Shown: in pieces, positions 1 to 10,000 of the stretch
Position numbering within the stretch: position 1 is the first letter of the stretch
How the letters are laid out: each line of letters begins with the position of its first letter
From: Peronospora farinosa
Lineage: Eukaryota; Oomycota; Peronosporomycetes; Peronosporales; Peronosporaceae
NCBI GenBank assembly: GCA_947646735.1
Contig: CANTFK010000713.1
Coordinates: 372,001 to 436,000 of the forward strand
DNA: 64,000 nt
Direction: 5' to 3'
Notes under the pieces: model-generated
Told to the model about the DNA's origin: nothing
What the model saw: only the letters and a program-made list of their open reading frames with translations
The model's database searches: none
Program-made: the position numbers and the translations under genes

Positions 1-153
1 CTACGCTTATGGTGTAGTGCCCCACGCCCAGTGTCTCGAAACATTGGGAGTGACGATCGACCGTCTGCCAAGAAGGGCCAGAGACGTGGGTCCCACGTTG
101 CTGCGAAATCGCAACAACGTGGTGGACCATCAAAAAACGGTCGGGGTCAGTAG
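1..153 (+). pseudogene. Gag C-terminal tail of element A (partial)
   Basis: This frame is open from base 1 and stops at 151-153 (TAG). The last residues, SKNGRGQ, match the end of element B Gag (KNGRDQ) and are followed by a similar GC-rich leader, so this is the Gag C-terminus. The zinc knuckle would lie upstream of the window. Confidence 0.7.
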
Positions 154-203
154 GGGCGGAGCGCCCTACTGATCCAGCAACGTCAAGAGAGTTCGCGGGA
201 CTC

Positions 204-935
204 TTGACGAAGGTTGCTCCCAACACACAGTCACTGTGTGTTGCCGCTCCCAGTGATGAGGTATCCCTCATCACATTGAAGATCGAAGTGACAAAGAATA
301 TGTCACTTCGCGCCCTAGTTGATTGTGAGACTTCGAACAACTTTGTTCGACGCCAATCGCTAGATGATCGTAGGCTCAAATATGTTGAGCGCGATACCCC
401 TCCAACGAGGATGACGGTGCGCCTTGCAACTGGCGCATCCGTAACAGTAAAGAAACGTGTAGTGGGAATTCACTACACGCTTGAAGGCAAAAAGTACGAT
501 GATGATTTCATCGTACTTGATCTGGATGACAAATTTGATGTCATCCTAGGATTACCATGGATCAGAAGGTACGAGCCATGGGTCAGCTGGCAGCATCGAA
601 CCGTGAAGATGCCTGCCGCTTGTTCATCAGATGGCCATCTGATGAACGTCTTGGAGCGTTCACAAGCGTGTGAATGTACTATGAGTGAGTGTGATGGCCT
701 CACTTGTGGTTCGGTCGTTAGTACGACTGCACAAGAACTCAGCGTGACAGACAGTCACGCTGTGGAGCAAGCTGCCGGCGGCTGTGCACAAGCACAGGCA
801 GCGCCGAAGGTCCACCACTCGAATAAGTCGAATGGACCGGGACATGAATGCTCGCCTAGAGGCAGCATTCACCGAAGAGTAAACCGGTTACCCAGAAGCG
901 ACAACACGGTAATCCTAGATCAACTGGAGAGTTGA
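204..935 (+). pseudogene. Element A Pol: retropepsin and start of linker
   Basis: This 5' part of Pol aligns with element B protease. The recognisable pieces are LRALVD at about 310-327, a flap-like region, and DVILGLPWIRRYEPWVSW (about 535-590), which matches [16 protein letters not shown] of B. The catalytic triad that should read D-S-G reads D-C-E (319-327), so the enzyme is predicted inactive. The frame ends at 933-935 and Pol continues in another frame from about 932, so there is a frameshift at the junction. No ATG starts it; translation would need to come from upstream. Confidence 0.75.
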
Positions 936-3430
936 TCGTAGAGGATCTCGCTGTGGTTGCGCCACCACAGCTAGAGGAAGTCGATGGAACAAGTTTCATC
1001 GAGCCTGCGGGAATAAGTCCCCAGGAAATAATCACTGAGGGAATAAGTCCCCAGTGCCCTGAGGAAATAAGTCCCCTGGAAGTAACCGAGACGTTGAACG
1101 TCTTGGTTAATTACGGATCAAACGTAGGCGCTTATATGCTTGATCTGATCGCGCCTCCGAAGTTAACTTCGGAGATAACTCAGTTGCCTACGCTAGAACC
1201 TAAAAGGTTCTTGCGTGATCTGCGTAGTGGCAAAGTCAAGCAGATCTGTGTGCTCGTCGCAGAAGACGAGTACATGACTGACATTCGGTCAGCAACAATC
1301 TTTGCCGAGAACGAACGGGTTCTCAGCAGCTCATCAATGGACGAGAGTGTCCTTGATGAGAAGACTCGGATTGAACGATATACATCGCAATCCTGGGAGT
1401 CGCTGAAGTCAAATCCTTTGTACAAGGATTTGGTCGAATTCAAGGATGTATTCCCTGAATCCGTTCCGTGCGAGTTGCCTAAGGATAAAGGTACTCGACA
1501 CGAGATCGACCTTGTTCCTGGCACAAAATATTGTTTGATGAAGCAGTGGCCACTGCCTCGGGAACAGGTCGAGGCGATCGACAAGTTCTTTGCCGATCGC
1601 CTAGCAGCGGGCCATGTGAGGGAGTCAACTTCACCTCACAGCTCTCCGACCTTCTGTGTGCGCAAGGCCACAGGAGGGTGGCGGATAGTGCACGCGTTCA
1701 ATAAGTTGAACGCTGCAACGATACCGGCGCAAACGCCGATACCGAGAAAGGACGTAATCATAGATGGTATGTCTAAGAGTACCATCTTTTCGTCCATGGA
1801 TCTGATGGATGGTTTCTATCAGATCTTAATGCGTGAACGGGACATCCCGTACACAGCAGTGAGCACTCCCAGTGGTATGCTCTGGGAATGGTTGGTGATG
1901 CCGCAAGGGCTTAGTAATGCACCAGCCACATTCAATAGATGTGTTTCACATCTATTGAGACCGGTGCGCGAATTCGCACCGAGTTACTTCGATGATGTGT
2001 TCGTCCATAGTCGGGCTATGGACGGGAAAACAGACGTGGAAGTCCATAGACTCCACGTCCGTAAGGTTCTTACACTTATGCGAGAGCATAAGTTGTACGC
2101 CAACCTCAAGAAGTGTATATTCGCAGCTAGCGAAATACCACTTCTTGGGTGCATCGTCGGAAAGAACGGCGTACGCCCTGATCCAGAAAAGATCAAGGCG
2201 ATCACCGACTGGCCAGTGCCAGTCGATGTCAAGGGACTAAGGAAGTTCCTTGGGCTAGCGGCGTACTTGCACAAGTAATCGCGCAATTACGCCGAAATGA
2301 CAGTACATCTTTCTTGTTTACTCAAGAAAAATGTAAAGTGGAATTGGAACGCTGACTGTCAGCGTTCCTTTGAACGTATCAAGCAAAGCTTGATGCAATC
2401 GCCAGTGTTGGCGATTGCCGATCAAGACAGACCATTTCATGTGGTCTGTGACGCCAGTGATTTTGCAATCGGCTGCGCACTAATGCAATATGATACAGAC
2501 GGCGCCGAGCGTGTCGTCTGTTATCAATCGCGTCAGCTGCAACCGGCTGAGCGCAATTACCCGGTGCATGACAAGGAACTCCTTGCCATGAAGTATGCAC
2601 TGGCTAAGTTTCGCGTATATCTCTTAGGAGATACACCGTTCATTGTATATACAGACCATGCGTCACTACGCACGGCTGTAAATAGTCCACACCTCTCGCA
2701 ACGAATGGCGAGATGGTTGTCATTCTTCGCGGAGTACAACTTCTCCGTGGAGTATAAGCCGGGACGACTTAACGTCGTCGCCGATGCCCTCTCACGTCGG
2801 CCTGACCTAGAGCCGACTGTGCAATCCGACAGTGATGTGAACACCACTGTCGCCACGCTGAGTACCAGCGTCTTGTCGTCGAGTTTACTCGACGACATTT
2901 GAAGGGCATGCGCACAAGATAATGATCTTGTACGCCTGATGGAGTACCTCAAGGACCCATCCACGCAAGCTAAGAAGCGCTTGCCTGCCATGTATCGATC
3001 TTCTCTAGATCGATATACCCAGCGGGACGGCTTACTGTACTACACAGCCGTCAACAACGACACGCCTCGTGTCGTTGTACCGCCACAACATGATCTCAGG
3101 TTACGGATCATGTTTGAATGTCACGATGCACCAATAAGTGAGCATCGCGGCCGTGAGAAAACTTACCTCACGGTCAGTCGCGACTTTTACTGGCCACGCC
3201 AGTATAAGTTTGTGCGCAAGTACGTGCGTGCTTGCGAGGTGTGTCAACGAGTGAAGCCTAGTCCTTCACTCCGTGCACCATTGCAGCCTCTACCTGTTCC
3301 GGCAGAGTGCTGGGAGTCCGTATCAATGGACTTCGTCTTTGGGTTTCCCAAAGACGCTCACGGGAATAATGGTATTCTCGTGTTTGTAGACAGGTTCAGC
3401 ATGATGGTGCATCTTTTTTGCTGTACCTGA
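932..3430 (+). pseudogene. Element A Pol: linker, reverse transcriptase, RNase H, integrase N-part
   Basis: One reading frame carries RT (YFDD at about 1984-1995), RNase H ([23 protein letters not shown]) and the integrase zinc-binding and first catalytic region (CEVCQRVK, SMDFVFG). It is broken by in-frame stops at 2276-2278 (after LHK, where B has LHKY) and 2900-2902. A frameshift lies in a T run near 3412-3418, where the frame ends after MMVHLF. The linker before RT holds three GISPQ/EISP repeats (about 1010-1080). Most third-position choices fit short palindromes. Confidence 0.85.
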
Positions 3431-3458
3431 GTCGATAACAGCAGAGAGATGTGCTCGA

Positions 3459-3809
3459 GTGTTTATCGATACAATCTTTCGATTGCAAGGTTTACCCCGT
3501 GAACTTGTGTCCGATAGGGACCCCCGGTTCACGGCTGAGTTTTGGCGTTCCGTGTTCCGAACACTTGGAACACGGCTCACAATGTCTACTTCTGACCATC
3601 CAGAAACTGATGGTCAGACTGAACGCGCCAATCGCGTCCTCGAAGAGATTCTTCGAGGGTACGTCCACTCGTTTACGAGTTGGAGTGAGTTCTTGTCGAT
3701 GATCGAATTCGCCATCAACAACTCCGTGCATGCGTCTACGACGCATACACCGTTCTACGTGAATGGCCTTCGCCATCCACGTGTCCCCACCTTAGTAGAA
3801 GTCCGATGA
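3459..3809 (+). pseudogene. Element A integrase catalytic core
   Basis: This continues the integrase after the frameshift. It shows SDRDPRF (second catalytic Asp) and [13 protein letters not shown] (catalytic Glu), ending HPRVPTLVEVR. Element B continues here for about 800 bases through a GPY/F-type module before its chromodomain. In A that stretch is deleted and the next frame starts directly at the chromodomain leader. Confidence 0.85.
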
Positions 3810-5156
3810 AAGAATCGGACAGGGTTTTCCCTCCACCACCGCATCCGCTGGTGGACTCCCATGGTGGGAAGCGCTTCCTCGTGGAACGCTTACTAAAGCA
3901 CCGCGAGGTGAAGGGACGTCGGACGAGTTATCTCGTCCGGTGGCGTGGCTATCCGCCTTCGGCGGATAGCTGGGAACCTCGGGCCCAACTGATGGCCGAC
4001 GTTCCCGGCCTTGTCGAACAGTACGACAAGGGGCACCCGATGGTGAAGGACCATCGGAAAACGAGCGCCCAGCGCGTTCGTAAAGGGATTGCAAAGTAGC
4101 AATCCCTTCACGCATCTCAGAAGAGATGCGAGCCCTCCACCAGGGCTCAGTAAGGAGGTACGCCTCCTTAGGCGCTCTTGATGAGGTGCTCAGGCACCCC
4201 GGGCATGGGTCGCCCCAAGAGAGGCATAACAGGCCTGCCTCTCTAGATAACCGGTGCAAACGATAGCATGCACCGGAAGTACTTCGTTTCTCAAACTTAT
4301 TGCGGCTAGCGAAAAGTCTTTGAAACCAAGCCTCTTTCCCAACGTTTAAAACGTTGGTGATAAACGCGTTCCAAGAATGGAGGAACGCGTCAGCCTCACG
4401 CTTCTTGTGTGGGCCATACCATCGATGTTCAAGGAACACATCGATGTAATAATCGTTCTCAGTGCGAAAGTTCTTCGCACTGGCGTCAAGGCCGTGAAGC
4501 TTTGACGCATCAAACAACGGTATGGAGAACCGTCTGTTGGTCTTTCCAGACCAACGATCAAGCAGATGCTTAGGTAGCATCCATGGCTTGCGATCAGGAG
4601 CAAGACGCAATACGTTGCGGTCTAAAGCCTCCTGCGTGGTGTCAACAGAAGTACCGACACTATGATTATTGATGTCAGTAGAAGCACTGACATCACCCTT
4701 ACGGTCCCCACCCGAGTCACTATCCTTCGACTCGTTTGGCGAGTCGTCTGATTCATCAGACGACCCGAACATTTCACGGTACATTGATTCACTCAATGTA
4801 CCACGATCCCTCTTCGTAGCATTAGACGACGAGGTATCACCCCGGGGAGAGCCCGGGAGTGGAATAGGTGACTTTGAGCCGGATGCGTGATCCGACTCAC
4901 CAGAGTAGTCAACGACTAACTCTGGGTCAACATCTTCACGTGGCGAAGCGCTACGTGAACCTGCAACAGGCGTTGCAGGCTGATGTTGACTTCCAGCAGA
5001 CACATTAGTGTCTGCTGGCTGAGGCTGTGAAGCCTCAGTAGCGGCTGCACACAGGCGTGCAGCCGAGCTCTTGGCTGCCTTAGCAGCGACGCGCATTGAC
5101 TTTGTCATAGCGTAATTGTTGAATGAAAGAAAATTCAACAAGTTCTCCTTTCCCAT
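3792..5156 (-). CDS. Antisense ORF of element A (aORF), acidic N-terminus and CxxC domain
   Basis: This 454-residue open frame starts with an ATG at 5156, 48 bases inside the 3' LTR, and runs back toward pol; the frame stays open to 5162 through a GTG. Residues about 20-190 are low complexity, Ser/Asp/Glu rich, with DPELVVDYSGES. A more ordered part (nt about 4560-4080) contains HSWNAFI (4356-4376), a C-x-x-C pair (4194-4205), and Trp/Arg-rich sequence. It resembles the same region of the element B aORF (RSWCAFI, then EGCQSC), so it is a conserved element gene rather than chance. Only the C-terminal part overlaps the chromodomain. No known function; it may bind nucleic acid or Gag, which is speculation. 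Confidence 0.6.
   Translation of the reverse strand: MGKENLLNFLSFNNYAMTKSMRVAAKAAKSSAARLCAAATEASQPQPADTNVSAGSQHQPATPVAGSRSASPREDVDPELVVDYSGESDHASGSKSPIPLPGSPRGDTSSSNATKRDRGTLSESMYREMFGSSDESDDSPNESKDSDSGGDRKGDVSASTDINNHSVGTSVDTTQEALDRNVLRLAPDRKPWMLPKHLLDRWSGKTNRRFSIPLFDASKLHGLDASAKNFRTENDYYIDVFLEHRWYGPHKKREADAFLHSWNAFITNVLNVGKEAWFQRLFASRNKFEKRSTSGACYRLHRLSREAGLLCLSWGDPCPGCLSTSSRAPKEAYLLTEPWWRARISSEMREGIATLQSLYERAGRSFSDGPSPSGAPCRTVRQGRERRPSVGPEVPSYPPKADSHATGRDNSSDVPSPRGALVSVPRGSASHHGSPPADAVVEGKPCPILSSDFY
3806..4099 (+). pseudogene. Element A chromodomain
   Basis: The pattern FLVERLLKHRE...YLVRWRGYPPSADSWEP...L is a chromodomain (chromo shadow-like fold), as at the C-terminus of chromovirus integrases, where it is thought to guide insertion to modified chromatin. 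It overlaps the 3' part of the antisense ORF on the other strand. It is out of frame with the preceding integrase core. Confidence 0.85.
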
Positions 5157-5204
5157 AGTCACTAAACAGTCACTAATGTGACTGTTGGTTGAGGGGGGGG
5201 GTGA

Positions 5205-5612
5205 TGTAACGGGGTGAGCTCGTTACATAATATTGACACTTATATGAAGTGTCAATAAAATATTATTATAACTAATAATATTTTGACAATATTACCTTTT
5301 CTTATAATATTGTTCCTAGATCTCCTTGAAGTTGGAGATGCCCTCTTATTGGTTGATATGGGCCATCATATCAACCAACGTGCTGACCAATGACCGATGG
5401 ACGCGCGCAATGAGTGGAGGGCAAGTTGTCGACATACATAGTTGTAGTTTAATATAGTTAACATAGGTTATAACAGATTAGTTTTATTAAGATAGTTAAC
5501 TATATTAAATACAGTTTTCTTTTCCTCTACTTCTAAGCGTTTGTTTAGAAGTAAAGCTTCCTCTGCCTCTTGTGTAAGAGAGGTAATTGAGGCACCTGCT
5601 TTCACTGTAATC
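5205..5612 (+). repeat. 3' LTR of element A, left part
   Basis: The LTR begins TGTAACGGGG directly after the tract GAGGGGGGGGGTGA. It contains large stem-loops, for example 5349-5360 with 5367-5378 (12 bp) and 5448-5462 with 5495-5509 (15 bp). It is interrupted at 5612 by element B and resumes at 13304-13355. Confidence 0.75.
5607..5612. repeat. Target-site duplication of element B, left copy
   Basis: GTAATC here and at 13298-13303 flank the B LTRs exactly, giving a 6-bp duplication. The pre-insertion site is the loop of a hairpin (TTTCACTG-TAAT-CAGTGAAA) in the element A LTR. Confidence 0.8.
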
Positions 5613-5954
5613 TGTAATGGGCTACATTACACATATAGCATTAACACAAATAAACAATTACATATGTAGGCAGGTGCTGGGCCCGAATAGCGGGCACAGC
5701 GTGGTAATTTATTATTGGTTTATTATTGAGCCTAAAGTCCCCAATATGGACCAATGATAAATCAACCTGAAATTGTGTGGTTCCCGAAAGGCGGGAACAC
5801 TGTCGTATTTATTACGACTAAAATCTTCGTAATTAGTACGAATTAAAACCAAAATAAAAATCAGAGTTAAATTTACTTAATACCTAATACTCGGGCTTGA
5901 GTCTTCCTCAAGCGCACGTGTAAGCTAGTGACGGTACGTTCTAGCCCCGTTACA
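5613..5954 (+). repeat. 5' LTR of element B
   Basis: 342 bp, starting TGTAATGGGC and ending CCCCGTTACA. It matches 12956-13297 with one difference seen by eye. It should carry the promoter for the genomic RNA; no clear TATA or Inr motif was recognised. Confidence 0.95.
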
Positions 5955-5956
5955 CC

Positions 5957-5970
5957 TGGTAGCACTTTGT
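5957..5970 (+). other. Primer-binding-like site of element B
   Basis: TGGTAGCACTTTGT starts two bases after the 5' LTR. TGGTAGCA complements the 3' end (TGCTACCA) expected for a eukaryotic initiator tRNA-Met. The homologous position in element C reads TTAATAGCACTAG, a decayed version. Confidence 0.5.
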
Positions 5971-5980
5971 AGTCCTTCCT

Positions 5981-7030
5981 ATGCCCGAGTTTGGGATGAG
6001 CGAATCGTCGTACTTTGACGCTCCAGATTTATTTCTGGAGCACGCGACCTTCCCCCATCTTACTGGTGTTGAGTGGGATGCCCTTAATCGCCTCGCGGCG
6101 ATATCGGGAGAGGCATTCGTCGCGTCGCTGATGAGATCAGCGACCCCTGACGCGCAACGTCTCGCCATACATGAGTTTATGGCACGCGAGCTCGCCGAAT
6201 CCAACCGGCGAGGCTTAACTCCCTCGCGCCCTTCACGTAATGAGGCCGTGAAGATGGAAACCTCCTCCTACTCTGGAGAAGGTAAGGACCGGTTATCGCT
6301 GAACCGGTGGTTCCGAGAAGTTGATATCGCCATCGCCTCGAGACTTCTTGAGGCTCCACAGGCGAAGGTCAACTTTCTTCTTTCCCGCCTCACCGGGAAG
6401 GCCAAGGAGTGGGCCCTTGGTAAACTCGTTGTGGACGAGCACGCATTTCCCACCTTGGATACCATCCAGGACGATCTCCGTCTTGCCTTCGAGCCACCAC
6501 AAGAGGAGAAACTGGTGCGATCAAGATTCCTGTCGATGCGACAGGGTAAAATGGCGATGCGCGACTACGTACAGATGGCTAGGCATCTGGCGTCGTGTAT
6601 TATCACGCACCCCATGGACATGTACACACAGGTGAATGTCTTTGTGGATGGTATGCGTGAGGGGCAGACCCGCTTATCGCTGGAGCGCGCCGAGCCTGCC
6701 ACATTGAAGGAGGCATTCGACATCGCACTCCGTGAAGACTTTAGGGTCACAAGGGCATATGTCAAACCCTCGGTCGTCAGCGTTCCCCGGCCTTCTGGCC
6801 CAGAGCCTATGGAGATCGACGTTATTGAGTCGTCGGGTGACCGGCGACGTGTCTTTCATCATAAAGGTGACGCTCGCACCGGGCGTCCAATGGTTTGCTT
6901 TCGTTGTCGCAAGCCAGGACATCGCGCGGCAGAGTGCCGTGCGCCAGCCCCATTATCGGTGCAAGTAGTGGACGCCCATCATGAGGGTGCTGTACCGGCC
7001 GCACGTCCAAAAAACGGTCGGGACCAGTAG
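5981..7030 (+). CDS. Gag capsid/nucleocapsid polyprotein of element B
   Basis: This 349-residue protein starts at the first ATG after the leader. The middle holds a retrotransposon-Gag-like helical region (around residues 90-240: [40 protein letters not shown]). The C-terminus has one CCHC zinc knuckle, [14 protein letters not shown] (nt 6898-6939). It should assemble the RNA-containing particle in the cytoplasm. It ends with TAG at 7028-7030, and Pol lies in another frame that opens only at 7087, so there is no ordinary overlap for frameshifting. Several palindromic stems occur here too (for example CTCGCCG/CGGCGAG). Confidence 0.9.
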   Translation: MPEFGMSESSYFDAPDLFLEHATFPHLTGVEWDALNRLAAISGEAFVASLMRSATPDAQRLAIHEFMARELAESNRRGLTPSRPSRNEAVKMETSSYSGEGKDRLSLNRWFREVDIAIASRLLEAPQAKVNFLLSRLTGKAKEWALGKLVVDEHAFPTLDTIQDDLRLAFEPPQEEKLVRSRFLSMRQGKMAMRDYVQMARHLASCIITHPMDMYTQVNVFVDGMREGQTRLSLERAEPATLKEAFDIALREDFRVTRAYVKPSVVSVPRPSGPEPMEIDVIESSGDRRRVFHHKGDARTGRPMVCFRCRKPGHRAAECRAPAPLSVQVVDAHHEGAVPAARPKNGRDQ

Positions 7031-7086
7031 GTGCAGGGCGCCCTACTGGTTGGAACGGAGGTCCGGGTCCCCCGGTGGCAGCCTAA

Positions 7087-10000
7087 CCTTCCAGTCCTCC
7101 TGCGCTACGCGCACGGTTAAATGCCACCACTACGAGTGGTGATTCACGTCTGATTATTGTCAGTTTACATGTCGCCGGCGTCCGGCGACCTCTGCGAGCA
7201 CTCCTAGACTCAGGAGCAACGAATAATTTCTTTCGTAAATCTTGTTTATCGATGCTGCCTCCCAGCATTCAGGTCCGTGAGGGACCTGGCCAAGTCGTCG
7301 TCGAGTTGGCTGACGGGAAACCACACCGCGTATCGCGGCGCGAAGTGTCGTTGCCGTATACGTTTGATGGCTTTCGCAGTAATGATGATTTCTTGGTGAT
7401 CGCGATGAATTATGCATTCGATTGCATACTGGGCATGCCATGGTTGGCACGTTATAAGCCCCATATCGACTGGTTAGCCAGATCAGTGAGACGTCGACGC
7501 AAGTTCGATGTCAGTGAAGTGTTTACCCATCTCTTGGTATCTCCAAGTGACTGGCCGAACGTCACAGTCGTGGATCGTGATTCCACGACGTGGGGTGCAC
7601 AGAGCGAGCGATGGCCCTCTCTGCACTGCTTGTGCTGTTCTTCGAGACAAAGTGACAGTGACTCCTCGCTACAGAGCGAAGAGGACGACGAGGACGACGC
7701 GGTCGAACAGGGGTTCCCGCGCGTCATTAATGCGGTTGAACAGGGGTTCCCGCACGTGAATGCAGTGGTTGAACCGGGGTTCCCATCTGTACCTATTGTG
7801 GTCGAGCAGGGGCTCCCACAAGGGCATTGTGGCGACGAGCAAGAGCTCGCCAGCGAGTGTGACGTGGACGGACAGGAGTCCTCACGCGAGAGCATGATGG
7901 TCGAACCGGGGTTCCCATCATCACCCACTGTGGTCGAACCGAGGTTCCCACATGGGCATACTGTGGTTGAGCAGGGGATCCCACGCGGGTTTACGGCGGC
8001 CGAGCAGGAGCTCCCGCATCAAGTGTCGACGGTCGAGTTTGGGGTACTCCCGTCCAGTGTTTCCGGCATCTTGGATGACGACATCCAGTGCCTAGAGGGG
8101 GGTGATGGTTTATCACCTGACTGCGGTTCGCCAGCTTCGAGTAGTGACTCGAAGCACGATGGGGACAACAGCACCGAGAATATAGCGTTGGAATGTGTCC
8201 ACGCTATCGTGTACGTGGAAGGGAGTCCACAAAGGCGCCAATATATCGAGGTCGAGAGTCCTCCTCGTAATGCGTCTTCCATTACAAGTCTTCCAGGGCT
8301 TTCCTGGAAGCATTTCCTACGTGACCTTAAGGGAGGCACTGTGGAACAAGTGTGTCTAATCACCAACGAGGTGGTTACCGTGGCAAACGAGGAGCATATG
8401 GCGCGTCCTCAAAGCGCTGAGCCGAAGTCTGCGCGTGAAGAAAGGTTTGCATCACAGTCATGGGAGGCCCTGCGAGAGTCTGGTAACCCCGTCTACGACA
8501 TTGCTCGTGAGTATGCAGACGTGTTCCCGGACAAGATCCCGGCTGAACTTCCTGCGGACCGCGGTGTTCGGCACGAGATTGATCTCGTGCCAGGGTCGAA
8601 GTATTGTGTGACACGGCAGTGGCCGTTGCCTCGAGATCAAGTCGAAGCTATTGACGCATTCTTCGAAGGTCGCCGCAAAGCGGGTCATGTGCGGGAGAGT
8701 ATCTCACCACATTCGAGTCCAACCTTCTGCGTGAAGAAGGCTACGGGAGGCCAGAATTTAGTGCATGCGAAAAATAAGTTGAATGATGCCACTATTCCTG
8801 CGCAAACGCCAATTCCCAGGAAGGACATGGTGCTGAATTCCATGTCAGGTAGTGTCATCTTCAGTGCCATCGACTTGACCGATGGCTTTTACCAGATTTT
8901 GATGCGCCCGAGCGATATCCCACTCACCGCGGTGAGCACCCCGAGTGGCATGTTATGGGAGTGGCTGGTAATGCCACAAGGGTTGAAGAACGCTCCGGCC
9001 ACTTTCAATCGCATGGTGTCTCAAGTGTTGAGACCTCTTCGGAACTTTGCCCCAAGTTATTTTGACGATATCTTCGTCCATAGTCGCGCCGAGGGCAACC
9101 TCGACGATGTCCAAGTTCACCTTCAACACCTGAAGCAAGTGTTTCAAGTTATGCGGGACAACAAGTTGTACGCGAATCTCAAGAAGTGTGTCTTTTGTGC
9201 ACCGGAGATTCCGGTGTTAGGTTGCTATGTGAGTAAATCGGGAGTTCGAGCTGATCCAGAGAAGGTGTCGTCCATCTGTTCTTGGCCCACGCCCAAGAAC
9301 CCTACGGAGTTGCGCCAGTGGCTCGGCTTGGCTAATTATTTGCACAAGTATACGAAGGATTATGCTGGTTCTATCCAGCCTTTGTCGTCACTCTTGAAGA
9401 AAGACGCCACGTGGTTGTGGCGTCCCGAGCACCAAGCAGCCTTCGAAGCAGTAATAAAGAGCCTAGCGTCAGCGCCAGTCCTGGTCCTACCAGACGATTC
9501 CAAGCCGTTCCACGTGGTTTGCGACGCCAGTGATTTTGCAATCGGTTGTGCCCTCATGCAATTTGATGATGAGGGCCGTGAACGAGTCGTGAGTTATCAG
9601 TCGCGACAGATGAAGCCAGCTGAGAAGAACTATCCGGTTCACGACAAGGAATTATTAGCGATGCGCTATGCACTCATCAAGTTTCGCGTGCATCTCCTTG
9701 GTGAAAGTACGTTTGCTTTGTACACCGATCATGCATCGCTGCGCACAGCGATGAAGAGCCCACACCTGTCCCAACGGATGGCACGATGGCTCTCATTCTT
9801 CTCTGAGTACAACTTCGTCGTGCATTACAAGCCAGGCAAGACCAATATTCTCGCTGACGCCATGTCACGACGTCCCGACTACGATCCTCGGACTGCTCTG
9901 AGTCGCCAGGCTACTGATGACGAGGACGATGATGACCGATGTGCAATGTGTGTATCGCTGAACTTAACTCGGGTTAAACCCGAGCCGTGTTTATTTGATG

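Larger units (their letters stand above)
1..5612 (+). mobile_element. Ty3/gypsy chromodomain retrotransposon A, decayed, 5' end outside window
   Basis: Order on the + strand is Gag tail, protease, reverse transcriptase, RNase H, integrase and chromodomain, which is the Ty3/gypsy (chromovirus-like) order. An antisense ORF follows, then a purine-rich tract (5191-5204) and an LTR beginning TGTAACGGGG at 5205. The copy is dead: it has two frameshifts, two in-frame stops and a deletion between the integrase core and the chromodomain. Its 3' LTR is interrupted by element B and resumes at 13304-13355, ending CCCCGTTACA. The terminal ten bases are inverted complements of each other. The sequence is remarkable for dense perfect short inverted repeats (see findings). 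Confidence 0.9.

Noticed and set aside
101..105. RxLR motif as proof of effector identity in the arm protein
   Set aside because: RRLR here is at residues 101-104 of a 106-residue protein, after the EER; order and position do not fit canonical RxLR effectors, so only a weak candidate is claimed.
7452..7928. 158-residue antisense ORF opposite the Pol linker
   Set aside because: Mirrors the VEQGFP repeat; absent at the homologous place in A, unlike the 3' aORF.
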